Numbered from the stretch's first letter, positions 1 to 11,736 are shown. The stretch is DNA of 64,000 nucleotides from Jaapia argillacea MUCL 33604 (GCA_000697665.1 KL197710.1:625720-689719), one strand, 5' to 3'. The notes: generated from the sequence alone by a model not told the origin. Numbers and translations are program-made.

Positions 1-483
1 GAGAGAGGTGAGGCTATTGGTGTTGGAAGGGTAGCGTAGTGAAAGCGAGTGGGGTTTTGTTGATATACAGCAGGGCGGTGAGGAAAATCGACCAACAGAG
101 GAAGAGGAGATAAAAGACGTGAGCGTTGAGGAAAGATAGCAAATGATTGGCAAATGATGAATAAAATGCCTTTGTCGCGAGGTGGTCCGTGGACCTGGAC
201 CCCTGCGACCTTGCTATCCTGAGTGCATCCGTTCGGATGGCATTCCATTTGGTTGAGTTCAGACACATAACTGATCAGTTCCACTGCCACTTGGACATCC
301 ATTCTGCAGAAAATTGAACAGAAAATTTCTTGCAGTTCCTTGCAGGTGGAGGAACAGGCGGGTTCGTCCCATCACGCGGCGACTCGTGGTGAGCCAAAAA
401 AAGTAATCATGACCCTTCGACATTGCCACCTTTCAGGCGTCGCCCTGCCCTGTCTTGAATCTGCGTAAGTGCTTGGCAAGCAA
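1..483. other. 5' flank of the SIKE-like gene, no gene seen
   Basis: I see no convincing coding region here. Open frames on both strands lack recognisable motifs and conserved splice structure. The stretch probably contains the promoter and leader of the plus-strand gene starting at 484, plus the edge of an upstream intergenic region. Confidence 0.5.
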
Positions 484-1853
484 ATGGACAACGATTTCTT
501 GCGGATATGGCAGCTCGTGCACGAGCTGAGCGAGCAGAATGCCCATAACCAAAAGGTCACCGCCAACTTGTTGGCCCAAGTTGGAGGTATCAAGGTGCGT
601 GTCCGTACATATTTATCGAGACACAACCATTGATGGCGGTCGACATTGTGCTTTAGGAGCAGGCTTCACATGTTGGAAACGGATTTTCATTGCGTCGAGT
701 GAACACAGACATTACGAAAGGTGCACGATTTCCTCCTGCAGTGTGGTCTTGATCTCATCGGGTTGGATTACCTCAATAGAAACGTTTGAATCAGAGCTGG
801 AACGTCTGAACGCGCAGATTATCATCGAGAATCAGACTCTCGTACATGAAAACAAGCAGCTTAGTCTGCTGTTGAAGGAGTACGAACAGACCATGGAAAC
901 CATAATGTCGAAATTCCGAGGCCATGCTGTATGTTACCTTCAATCTGGAAAGTTTCCTTTTCTGATTGGTTCAATGCCATCAGTTTGCTGCACAGCAACA
1001 CGAGATCACACTGGCGCGACACTACGAAATCCTCCTGATGTCTCGGGAGTCACATTCCGCGGAGACGGACCTTGTATCCAATACCTCAACAGCAATGTCC
1101 CTCCAACGACTCTCTCACCACCTACGATCACTCATTCGTTCACTAAACGGTGAAGACCCGTATTCTTCTCAGGATCGCGAGGATAGTCACGATGAGGACA
1201 GTACCATATCTGATGGCGAGGACCGGTGCGGTTGGGACTGGGCGCTTGAGCGGGAAGCTGAGATTGAAAGGTTGTCGAAGGAAAATGAGGAATTGAGGAA
1301 GGTATTGGGCATCGATCAAGCCACTGCCGAACTCCGCGGTATCAAGTCGTCGGTGGACGAGGAGTTGGAGCGGGTGGATACTCTCATGCGATATACCCCA
1401 TCCTTCGCCGCCCCACCTCCATCCGGCGGTTCAGGCTTGTATGGGAGCGGAGGTGGAACGGATCAGTTTGGACGACCACAACACGGAGTCATGGTGTCGT
1501 CGGGTCCAACCCCCACCCCCAACTATGTGCCGCCTTGGCTTCAAGGCGGAAATGGAGGCGGCATGCAGCAACAGCAACAGCAGCAACAGCAACTACAACA
1601 GCAGCAGCAGCAGCAACAACAACAACAACAACAACATATGCAACAGTCCCAACCTCCAATACCACGAAATGCGGAGTTCCAGCCAGGGATGAGGAATCAA
1701 ACCCGAAGACCGGCCATGTTTGGGCAAAGGGGCAGGGGAGGTGCTCCTGGGTTGCCTTGGGGTGGTGGCCAACCCTTGCCTCCGACAATGCAGATGGAGA
1801 GGCCGTGGCAAGGTCATGGTCAGGGTGGGCCCCCTCTGGATCTTAGTCGATGA
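484..1853 (+). CDS. SIKE/FGFR1OP2-family coiled-coil protein (STRIPAK-associated)
   Basis: I model three exons, 484..594, 797..928 and 984..1853, giving 370 aa. The first exon reads [18 protein letters not shown]. Exon 2 holds a coiled coil ending in [12 protein letters not shown], which matches the LELIMSKYR segment of animal FGFR1OP2/SIKE. A second coiled coil, [18 protein letters not shown], matches that family's last conserved helix. In fungi the SIKE homologue (SCI1 in Sordaria) is a subunit of the STRIPAK phosphatase-kinase complex, so a STRIPAK role is inferred. The C-terminal third is low complexity: a glutamine run near 1564-1650 followed by a Gly/Pro/Arg-rich tail not found in animal proteins. 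The acceptor of exon 2 is the least certain point; 797 keeps phase 0 and avoids stops. Confidence 0.8.
1564..1650 (+). repeat. CAG/CAA (polyglutamine) microsatellite in coding sequence
   Basis: Mixed CAG and CAA codons encode a nearly pure glutamine tract inside the last exon of the SIKE-like gene. Interruptions include one Leu and one Met. The mixed codons suggest selection on the protein or stabilisation of the repeat rather than a recent pure expansion. Confidence 0.85.
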
Positions 1854-2218
1854 TTGATCCGTTACCTTTGCTTTCTTTTGTATCGCTTTTCAGTATTGTT
1901 ATATTATTGTTTCCTTAAACTCTGAGCTTCCGCCTCCCAAAACGAAAGAGACGTCCTCCAGCAAATGCATTCAATGGTATGCACAATCACGAAGTAGATA
2001 CGGGGCTGCTGTGAAGCAAACGTGCCGTCGAACTGACGCGACAAGAAGTAGACTAACGAAAAATAAACAATATGCGAACAACAATGCTCAGAAATCGCCC
2101 CAACTCCGACGGAATTTGTACTGCATACGACCCTATGAGTCAATGCTCCAGCTTGCGAAGAGTTATGGCAACTAGGAAACTTTACCTTGTATGGGAGATT
2201 TTTCCTATTACACCAAAG
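1854..2218. other. Convergent intergenic region, no gene seen
   Basis: This is the 3' flank of both the SIKE-like gene (+) and the nucleobindin-like gene (-). It is AT-richer than its surroundings just after the stop codon, with TATTGTTATATTATTG near 1894. I see no coding or RNA gene. Confidence 0.5.
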
Positions 2219-3515
2219 TCAGGGACATGCGACGATGTGAAGATGATGAAAGACAAACCGCATTCTCTCGGCAGGCGATTTAGGAGTCTTGTAGCCTCCT
2301 TCACCAGCACCCCATTCTTCTTGACTAGAAGGTTCACGGTCGGCATCGCGATATCGCACCTCGGGGTCTAGCTTCTCTGGAGGGACAACGCGGGTAACCT
2401 TTGGATTTCTGGCAGTCTGGGGCTCGGACGGACGACCCGTATCCTCCAGCTGGTCATCGTGGGGGTGCTGCACTCCCTCTCTCGCACCAGGGATCTGGGG
2501 CTGACCGTGACCGGGAGGAGCAATAGGGTGTTGACCGCCGTCAGCAGGTTGTTCGACCTTGGCAGGAGGATTGACTTCTGGATCGTGTTGGGCTAGAGCC
2601 TCATCGACAGTGATGCCTTGAAACTTGGCTTCCTTCTCAGCCTCGACCCGTTCAATCTGTTCGTGCTGGGCAAAGTGTTCAATGTCTTCCGGGTGATTGT
2701 ATGATTCATCCGTCTGGGTCTCAGGAGTTGAGTGGTACATCTCTAAGATGGAAGTTCAATCTGCTGCTTTTCCCGAAATGAAAAGACACACCTTCATGAT
2801 GAAGGAAGAACTCTGCTCATAGATGTCAGTCCAGGGGGCTATAGGACCATGGGGCAAGACACCTCACCGCTCTCCACGTCGTAATGATGCCCTTCGACGC
2901 CCAAATCATCGAAGTTGGGCAATCCCTCCAATCCAACGGCAGCAAACTCTTCCTGCGAGACCTTTTCATCGCCGTTCTTGTCGAGCAGTTTCAATACCGT
3001 GTTGACAATATGATCGGCTTTCTTCTGATGTTCAACTTCGTCCTGGGCAGAGAAAATACTGAGGGGACGGGTCAAATTAAGTAAATTGGGTGGACGTACT
3101 TTGGATTTCTTCTGAGAGTACACATGGTGAACCCCGTAAACGGCTTCGATCTCTTCTCGGTCCCAGAGCCCGTCGCTGGACATATGGTCAGCTGAAGTCA
3201 TGGCGACGGAGGGATGGACAAACCGGTCCAAATCATGAAGTTGGAAGAAACTCTTGAGGTCGAAAGAGTCGCTACCAATTTCATTCATAGTTAGGTGAGT
3301 GGGCGTAGAGAGTATGATAGAATACTACATGTGATGCTCATTGGCCATCTAGAGTAAGAGAATTAGCGACCCTGATAGTAGGAGGTGAATCTATAACATA
3401 CGTGTCTTTGGGCATATTGTTGGACAGTTTCTCCCTTCGCGGGCTCATCGTGACCTGCATGGGCGCGGGCCGCCTGGAGACAGCAAAGGAGTGATAAGCA
3501 GGCAAGAGCCTTCAT
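2219..3515 (-). CDS. Nucleobindin/Ssp120-like secretory EF-hand protein
   Basis: Seven exons on the minus strand: 3515..3402, 3348..3329, 3271..3224, 3175..3100, 3042..2868, 2812..2792 and 2742..2219. They sum to 978 nt, or 325 aa. A signal peptide (MKALACLSLLCCLQAARAHA) opens the protein. The spliced product contains MANEHHIDSFDLKSFFQLHD and then RDGLWDREEIEAVYG, the nucleobindin/Ssp120 EF-hand region. A second EF-hand follows, LLDKNGDEKVSQEEF, with Asp/Asn/Asp ligands. Later comes the conserved EFFLHHEEMYHSTPETQTDE stretch and a charged, Pro-rich tail. Ssp120 in yeast is a Golgi/ER-Golgi protein that binds Emp47, so calcium binding in the early secretory pathway is expected. Exons 2 and 6 are only 20 and 21 nt. 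Intron 3 is 48 nt and lies in frame without a stop. Confidence 0.85.
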
Positions 3516-4083
3516 ACTAAAGGTGATAAGCACAGCGGCGACCGTTCTCTCGACACCAGTCAAGAAACAGCCGTGACGTGTCACCGTAACCCATCGGACT
3601 CTGTCTCGTTTTGGCGTTCAATTTACCATTCCGTGTATAACCTCCTGATGCTCGCTGTCTTTTATAACCTCCCCGGGCAGTTTGAAGCCCAATTTTGGAT
3701 CGTTGAGGGAAACGGTCAGCGTCGGATTCATGAACAGAAGCGAATCTAACGTTGATGCGCTCGGTGACTCTTCGTCGCATCGCTGAATCTGACTGATTCT
3801 CTGTTGTCACTATCCCCATCATCGCGGTGAATGCATAAGCTTGGCTCCAGGCCTATCTCCCAAGTTTCCAAATGTTTTCTCGCGAAAACCTGACAATAAC
3901 CGAGACAACGGACTTCAGAGATGCTGTATAAGCTAACTTGTCCGACTTTCGCACTAGGGAATCACCCTGACGCTTTCTAAGCAGGGTTGACAAACAGCAG
4001 GCGATCTAGTGAGGACGGAGTTATAAAGGGTTCACTTATGCTTTCCTTGCGTTTCCTTTGCCCTTCCCACTCTTTAGGCGGCT
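3516..4083. other. Divergent promoter region between nucleobindin-like gene and ABC transporter 1
   Basis: About 570 bp without a supported gene. Open frames here overlap the nucleobindin start on the same strand and show no domain. The right end carries a TATA box for the transporter. Confidence 0.5.
4022..4027 (+). promoter_or_regulatory. TATA box of ABC transporter 1
   Basis: A perfect TATAAA lies 57 bp upstream of the transporter ATG at 4084, a spacing suited to a short leader. The tandem paralogue has an equivalent TATAAATA box. Confidence 0.55.
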
Positions 4084-7000
4084 ATGGGTGACAATACCCC
4101 AGATTCTGTAACTACTCTTCATGATGACGTGCAAACTTATGGTCTTTCCGATGTTCATCACGTTGACGTGTCTGGCGCCGAAGCGGTTTTTGATCAACTC
4201 TCTCGTCAGTTAAGTCGAGCTTCTTTTGTTGCCCCAAAGCTAGGGTCGGAGGACGTCGAGAAGGGTCGTGGGGATGCTGCGTTCGATCTCAGAGAGTACC
4301 TCACATCATCGAACGATGCCCATCAGCGTGCTGGGATTAGGCATAAACATGTCGGTATAACATGGGAAGACTTGCAGGTGGAGGTCATGGGGGGAATCGA
4401 CCACAAGGTTAGCATCAGCTTTCTTGTTTTCCCGCGAGACTTCGTTGAAACACGACGCGATACACAGATCTACGTAGGGACATTTGGCAGTGAGTAGAGT
4501 GAGCGATACTACGCAGTTTGACGTGCTAAACCCGTCCGCAGAGGCTATTCTGGATTTCTTCCTCGGACCCATCTGGTTCTTATGGGGATTGATTGTATCG
4601 ATGCTCCCCATTCGAAGGCGGGACCTACCCACTCGGACAATCCTTCACAAGTGAGCCCTCTTCTCAATTCGAAACTCAATTTCCTTTTCAGACTGTTTAT
4701 AGATCATCTGGAGTATTGAAGCCGCGTGAAATGTGCTTGGTGTTAGGGTGTCCCGGTTCTGGTTGTACAACGTTCCTTAAGATGATGGCCAATCAAAGAA
4801 GTGAGTACGCGAGAGTTTCGGGAGAGGTGCAATATGCTGGCATCGACGCTGTGGAGATGGCAAAAATGTATAAAGGAGAAGTGGTATATAATGAAGAAGG
4901 TGATTCTTTCCAGATCTCTCATCACACACTTACCCATTTCCTTGAATTAGATGACATCCACATCTCAACATTGACCGTAGCACAAACTCTTGCGTTCGCA
5001 CTGGCCACAAAAACTCCTGGTCCGAATGGGCGACTTCCCGGAATTTCGAGAAAGGAATTCGATAGAACGGTCATGGACAGTCTTTTGAAAATGCTCAATA
5101 TCTCTCATACTGCTCAGACTCTGGTGGGCGACGAATTTGTTCGAGGAGTTTCAGGAGGGGAGCGGAAACGGGTCAGTATCGCGGAAATGATGGCTACCCG
5201 TGCACGTGTACAGGCCTGGGACAACAGCACGCGAGGCTTGGATGCTTCTACAGCTCTCGACTTCGTGAAGAGTCTCAGGATTATGACCGACGTCCTTGGA
5301 CAAACCACATTCGTGACATTGTGGGTTTACCTTCACGACGAAGTCGTAGTTGAGCATGCCTGACCTACCTTTGGACAGATATCAAGCCGGAGAGGGCATC
5401 TACGAGCTCTTCGATAAAGTCTTGGTGCTCAACGAGGGTCGGCAAGTGTACTTTGGACCCCCTTCAGAAGCTAGGGCGTACTTTGAAAACCTTGGCTACA
5501 AGTCTCTCCCTCGCCAGAGCACTGCTGACTATCTTACCGGTTGTACCGATCCCAACGAGCAGCAATTTGAACTCAGTCGCTCTGAACGGGACGTTCCTTC
5601 TACCCCTCAAGCTCTGGAGCAAGCGTATCTCTCGTCAAAACATGGTCGAGATATGGATGACTCTCTCGCGAAGTACAAGATTCTTATGGAAACTGAGAAG
5701 GCTGACCAGGAGGCCTTTCGTGCTGCCGTTGCTGCCGACAAGAAGCGTGGAGTATCGAAGAAGAGTCCATACACAGTGGGCTTCATGGGTCAAGTTCGGG
5801 CACTGTTTTGGCGACGTTTTCAGATGAGGCTGCAAGATAAATTCCAGCTTGTGACCAGTTTCACTTTGTCATTGGTATGCTCCTGCTCAGAAACTCATGT
5901 TTCAACGGCTCACACTGCTCACAAGGTTTTGGCCATTGTTATTGGTGCTGCATTTATCAATCAACCACCAACGTCCGCTGGAGCTTTCACCCGTGGAAGC
6001 GTCATATTTGCGGCCATGCTGACTGCCTGCCTGGAAAACTTTGGGGAGGTCCGTACCTCCCTCCCTGAATCTCATTCCAAAGACTGATGTCTACGTTTTA
6101 GATGCCCATGCAAATGTTAGGTCGCCCCATCCTCAAAAAGCAGGTGGGTAGTCTGGTTAGTCATGCTAGTTTGAGCGATCCTGAGCATTTCCGCAGACTA
6201 GTTACAGTTTGTATCGACCCGCTGCCATTGCAGTTGCCAACACCCTTGCCGATATACCTTTCTCTGGTATCAGAGTCCTCCTCTACGACATCATCATCTA
6301 CTTCATGTCAGGCTTAAGCCGAACTGCCGGAGGCTTCTTCACATTCCACCTCTTCAATTACCTCGCTTTCCTCGCCATGCAGGGCTTCTTCCGGACATTT
6401 GGATTGTTGTGCTCGAACTTCGACAGTGCCTTCCGCTTGGCAGTTTTCTTTGTACCGAATATGATCGAGTACGCAGGATACATGATTCCCGTATTCCAGA
6501 TGAAGCGATGGTTGTTCTGGATCGTAAGTCCCTTATCTCGTTTAGTTCATTTCCTACTGACGCTTGCTCCGAACAGTACTACATCAATCCGTTATCTTAT
6601 GGTAAGCCCACTTCCTCCTCGCATCCATACATGCCAGTGTAACCATTGGGCCTTTAGCATTCGCCGGTTGCATCGAGAACGAATTCATGCGTATCTCAGT
6701 CAGTGGATCCGTCTCGTCTCCTAAACTGGAATTAATAGGTCGTCGATGTCAGTTAACTTGCGATGGCAACTACATTATTCCTCGAAATCCTCCTGGCGTT
6801 ACGAAGTACCCGTAAGTCTCATCATTCTCTTCTTTCGCGGCTTTCTGAGACTAGGTCTTAGAAACGGCCTTGGTGCGAACCAAGTTTGCACCCTGTTTGG
6901 TTCAACAGGAGGACGAGATCAAATTCCTGGTCGCTCATACCTTGATATCGGCTACGGAATGATGGTCACAGATATCTGGCGACGCAATCTGCTTGTTTTG

Positions 7001-9925
7001 ATTGGTTTCTTAATTTTCTTCCAGGTCACCCAAATCCTCGCTCTGGAATATTGGCCGGTGAGTAGTATGTGACCACCGTTAATGAGGATCCTAATTCCCC
7101 ATCCCAGCAATTGGGAAGTGGCACCGCCATTCGAATCTATGCTAAGGAGGACTCCGATACTGTGAAGCGGAATGAAGCCCTCCGGGAGCGGAAACTGCAG
7201 CACTCTGAGAAATCTCAAGCTATGGACCAGAAGCTATACAACCCACGAAGGTTCGTACGGGTGCCACTAACTTGAACCAATGCCGCTCAACCATGTACAG
7301 CTCGACTTCCGTTGCCCCTCATCGTAGAACATTCACTTGGGAGCGACTAAATTACCACGTGCCAGTCGCTGGTGGGACCCGCCGCTTACTCCATGATGTT
7401 TACGGCTACGTGAAGCCTGGCACACTGACCGCTCTCATGGGGGCATCAGGAGCAGGTTCGTGTGATTTCTCCATCTCTAAGTTCGGGGATGTTTACGAGG
7501 ATCGATCTACTAGGGAAAACCACCTGCTTGGATGTCTTGGCTCAGAGGAAGAATATTGGCGTCGTCTCTGGAGATGTCCTGGTTGACGGTCGACCCCTGG
7601 ACTCGGAATTTGCGCGCGGTACCGCCTACGGTGTGTGACCCTTTGGCTATCTCGTCACGATTCTTTCGCTCACATTCACTCAGCGGAGCAGCTGGACGTT
7701 CACGAGGGAACTGCTACCGTTCGGGAAGCCATGCGTTTCTCTGCATACCTCCGACAGCCAGCTAGTGTTCCTCGCGAAGAGAAGGACGCCTATGTTGAAG
7801 AAATGATTGAATTACTCGAGCTCCAAGATCTCGCCGACGCCCTTGTCTTCAGTCTCAACGTCGAAGCGAGAAAGCGCCTGACCATCGGAGTGGAGCTCGC
7901 TAGTAAGCCCGAGCTGCTCTTATTCCTGGACGAGCCCACCTCTGGGTTGGACGGTCAGAGCGCTTGGAACCTAGTACGCTTCTTGCGTCGATTAGCCGAG
8001 TCTGGACAAAGCATCCTTTGCACGATCCACCAACCCTCGTCGCTACTCTTCGAAAGCTTCGATCGTTTGCTTCTCCTAGAATCCGGAGGGGAGACAGTTT
8101 ACTTCGGTGAAATCGGTCAAGATGCTGCTGTCGTCCGTGACTACTACGCCCGACATGGTGCAGTTTGTCCTCCCAACGTCAATATGGCTGAATACATGTT
8201 GGAGGCTATCGGGGCTGGGGTTACACCTCGCATTGGAGATAGAGATTGGGCCGATATTTGGAAGGAATCACCCGAGTGCAAGAGAGTCCAGCAAGAGATC
8301 GAGGAGATGAAAGGAGAAGCGCTCTCAAAGCCCGCTCCTGACCGTAAGAAGCAGACTACATGTGAGTATTCAACCGTTGTCGACGCTTCTGGCTCTCATT
8401 ATTTGATTACATGTAGATGCGACACCTTTCCTGTATCAACTCCAGGTCGTTGTTAAGCGTAATTCGATGGCACTGTGGAGATCGCCAGACTATGTTTTCA
8501 GCCGTCTCTTTGTGCACGCCTTCATCTCCCTGTTTGTTTCCCTCTCGTTCCTACAGCTGGGGCATAGTGTTCGCGCTCTCCAATATCGTGTGTTCGCTAT
8601 GTAAGTCGCTTTCCGACTCGTTTGCCCTGTGGATTCTGATCCTCACTTGTCGTAGCTTCTGGTGCAGCATCCTTCCTGCGATCGTCATGTCTCAATTGGA
8701 ACCGATGTTCATATTCAATCGACGTACGTTTACTCACCGTCTCCACTGAATTATCTTCAATGAGATGTGCGACTTGCAGGGATATTTATCAGGGGTGTGT
8801 AACTTCTTAGATACAATGTTGTTACTCTCTCTAACTCGTTGGGCGCAGAGTCATCAAGCCGGATCTACAGGTGCGTTTCGTGGCGCGCGTCGATCTGTGA
8901 AAATGCTGAGTACCTCATAGCCCCTACGTCTTTGCTCTTGGCCAGCTCCTCGGGGAAATCCCATACTCGGTGTTGTGTGGCATCGTTTATTGGGCTCTTA
9001 TGGTCAGTCGAAACACACATATGTTACGCTCGCGGTCTCATACTCGTAACAGGTGTATCCCATCGGGTTTGGCCAAGGAGCCGCCGGGATTCCCGGCACT
9101 GGCTTCCAGCTCCTCGTCATCATCTTCTTGGAACTCTTCGGCGTGACGCTTGGACAGGCCATAGGTGCTCTATCGCCGAGTATTCAGGTTGGTTGTGACT
9201 CCCCTGCGCTGACATCGGAGTTAATTTGTCACCATAGGTCGCTGTCTTATTCAATCCATTCTTGGCTGTCACCCTCGGGACATTTTGCGGAGTCACCATC
9301 CCTTATCCCGCGATGGCTAAGTTCTGGAGATCATGGCTCTATCAACTTGATCCCTACACCCGAGTGCTGAGCGCGATGCTATCTACTGAATTACAGTACG
9401 AAAATTCAACCTAATTAGTCCGGGGCTAACCGTTGCTGACCCATACTATAGCGGGCTCACCATTCAGTGCCAGAGCGATGAGTTCGCTGTGTTTAATCCT
9501 CCCGTAAGTCAGACGTGTCTGACCTGGGCGAATGAATTCGTTGCCGGCTTTGGAGGATATATCGACAATCCAAATGACACTCAAGCTTGCCGATATTGTC
9601 AATACAAGGTGAGTCTTCATCCGACTTAGGACGTGGTAGCTACTGCATGCTGAACGCCATCAGGTTGGCGACGAGTTTTTCGTACCACTTAATATCCAGT
9701 ACAGCAACAGATGGAGAGATGTCTGGATATTGTTCGCTTTCTTCGGTGAGTGTTCTGTGACCATCCTTGACATTCCAAGACTAGGCTAACGTTCTCCCTA
9801 TGTTAGTCTTCAATCTCATTGCTACAATCAGTGAGTGTTTCAGTTTCGCATAGATTCCAAGGACTTGTATCTAATCCAATCTCTTGGCAGTGGCTTCTCG
9901 GTTCTTGCGTTACGCTAGGCGTTAA
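4084..9925 (+). CDS. PDR-type ABC transporter (ABCG full-length), copy 1
   Basis: I can place 28 exons from 4084..4407 to 9891..9925; together they give 4386 nt and 1461 aa in the order NBD1-TMD1-NBD2-TMD2, typical of fungal pleiotropic drug resistance pumps in the plasma membrane. The two ATP sites are asymmetric as in Pdr5. NBD1 has Walker [10 protein letters not shown] (Cys for Lys), an intact [10 protein letters not shown] signature, Walker B region WDNSTRGLD with Asn for the catalytic Glu, and Tyr in the His-switch position. NBD2 has [20 protein letters not shown] and TIHQPSS but a degenerate signature ([10 protein letters not shown]). So one composite site should hydrolyse ATP. Exons of 22, 25, 15, 22 and 24 nt are included. 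It lies upstream of a tandem paralogue at 11737, with a fold-back element between. The substrate cannot be read from sequence; export of toxic lipophiles is a family-level inference. Confidence 0.92.
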
Positions 9926-10080
9926 CCAGCGGTAGAGTTTGCACGTCAGAGTCACAAGCATAGACCTACTTATCGACATACCCCCCTGTACGGGGTGCCT
10001 TTGATACTATACGAGACTTTATTTTGTCAGCGGCATTGGCAGATGAGAATCACTGACACAAGTGCTCTCGTCTGGGAAGG
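9926..10080. other. 3' flank of ABC transporter 1
   Basis: Short non-coding stretch between the transporter stop codon and the fold-back element. I see no gene. Confidence 0.5.
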
Positions 10081-10891
10081 GATTACTCTCAGTAAAAACG
10101 AAAAGTCACGGGAAGTCACCCTTAAGTCAGGAGAACGAACATTCACCTATTTTCGTGACTAAAATATCGGTGAGATAGTCAACGGAAGTCTCGGAATGTA
10201 TCCCGATATGGGAAGAAATGATGGCGGAAAAAGAAGAAGACGAGACAAAAAAGGAGGAGACAAAGAAAAGGATGTTTAAGCCGGGAATCGAACCAAGACA
10301 GATAGAACAGCAGCCGAAGCAAATAGCAACAACAGATGCAGCAGACATCAAAGACAGCTAAGCCACAAAGGCATAGAAAGGGTGGTGATGCGGTAATATA
10401 TGATGGTGTTGTCCACGGCACCTCGAGGACCCCCCCTCCTCCCCTTCCATTCCACGCAAAAGCCACGAAGGTGCAATTCAAAATGCTGACACCTTCAACC
10501 TGGAAATGCAGAATAGAGGAGGGGATGGGGGATGGGGAAAGTCCTAGCGGATGCTGTTGATAACACCATGATATACTACCACATCACTACCCTTTCTATG
10601 CATTTGTGGCTTAGCTGTCTCTGATGTCTGCTGTATCTGTTGTTGCTGTTTGCTTCGGCTGCTGTTCTATCTGTCTTGGTTCGATTCCCGGCTTAACCAT
10701 CCGTTTCTTTTTCTCCTCCTTTTTTGTCTCGTCTTCTTCTTTTTCAGCCATCATTTCTTCCCATATCGGGATACATTCCGAGACTTCCGTTGACCATCTC
10801 ACTGATATTTTAGTCACGAAAATAGGTGAATGTTCGTTCTCCTGACTTAAGGGTGACTTCCCGTGACTTTTCGTTTTTACTGAGGATTACT
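10081..10891. mobile_element. Fold-back (MITE-like) transposable element with long terminal inverted repeats
   Basis: A 797-bp element (10088..10884) has two inverted arms of about 325 bp, roughly 10088-10414 and 10559-10884, around a spacer of about 145 bp. The ends are perfect inverted copies starting CTCAGTAAAAACG, and near-identity continues inward. Identical GATTACT heptamers at 10081-10087 and 10885-10891 look like a target site duplication. Neither arm encodes a transposase. The short open frames found in both arms, rich in Ser, Ile and Phe, appear because the arms are mirror copies. A 7-8 bp duplication would fit a hAT-type mobilising transposase, but the superfamily is not settled. 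The element sits between two tandem ABC transporter genes. Confidence 0.85.
10607..10688 (+). repeat. tRNA-like A-box and B-box motifs in the fold-back arm
   Basis: The right arm contains TGGCTTAGCTG (10607-10617), close to the polymerase III A-box, and GGTTCGATTCC (10678-10688), a perfect B-box. The start-to-start distance is about 71 nt. The left arm has the same motifs in reverse orientation. I could not fold the segment into a complete cloverleaf, so this is a possible tRNA-derived (SINE-like) piece, not a tRNA gene. Confidence 0.35.
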
Positions 10892-11736
10892 TGAGAACCG
10901 CTTCCTCACGAAAATGGCAACATGGCTATCCCCAAAGAAATTGCTGATATTGGGTGGTGGGCCGCCGTGGGCATGGGATGACAGCGGTACGTATGGGGTG
11001 TCCAAAGGACGGACTTCTTACATGACAACATTAGTCAACGGTCGATGGTGTTGACTCGCCATTGGATCACGATCACGCTGCTCACAACCGGAAGGGACTG
11101 CATGAGTAATTGCAGTTAGATCCTTCGTCTCCAAGTCGCTTCAACCACCGTTTGAAGCAAGTCCACGCAGTGCTTTGATGACTGGCTCCACCCAGCGCAT
11201 GCAACATGATGCGTCTTTTGAATACAAATTCTCCGTATTTCGACAGAGGAATCGGGAGTGAATGTAGTGATTTACGATTAAACAGTGTAAGTAGCTAGTC
11301 GTTTTGAATTTAGCAGTGAAGCTGTCCTGTCGAACTTCTTTACTCATTGGTGGCTGTGTTTTTCTTGGCAGGTTTGCTTCCGGGCCGGTTCTCAACTCAA
11401 TCTCTTGAGTGGTTGATAGGATCTTGCCTGACAGGTCTCATACCACTCTGCTTGCCACTCTGCCTCAGCTCCGACTTCCTCGCAAGACCTGAAGGTCTGA
11501 TGAATCGCGTCTTGACCCAGTCATGCATTCTGCGCATCCGTATCGCTCCCTGCTTAGTGTACATTGGTTGCTAAGTTTGACGGTGACTGGTGTCGCGGGG
11601 CCGCCACTGCACATGCGAAAGAAGCATCCCTCCAATCCGGCAAAAAAAGATCTAAGTATAAATATGCGCTCTACCACATGCGGTTTCTATATTCCTGCGC
11701 TATCCAGGGCACTGGGCGACCACACACGACTCCGTG
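10892..11736. other. Upstream region of ABC transporter 2
   Basis: About 845 bp with no supported gene. It probably holds the upstream regulatory region of the second transporter. The only site I can name is the TATA box near its right end. Confidence 0.5.
11657..11664 (+). promoter_or_regulatory. TATA box of ABC transporter 2
   Basis: TATAAATA lies 80 bp upstream of the ATG at 11737, in the position corresponding to the TATA box of copy 1. Confidence 0.5.

Noticed and set aside
4084-4497. Stand-alone 137-aa protein at the start of ABC transporter 1
   Set aside because: It is exon 1 plus intron; the paralogue shows the same donor site at the corresponding codon.
10607-10750. A true tRNA gene
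   Set aside because: A- and B-boxes are present but I could not form an acceptor stem and anticodon arm.
10624-10845. Ser/Ile-rich open frames in the fold-back arms
   Set aside because: They occur as mirror pairs because the arms are inverted copies; no family similarity.
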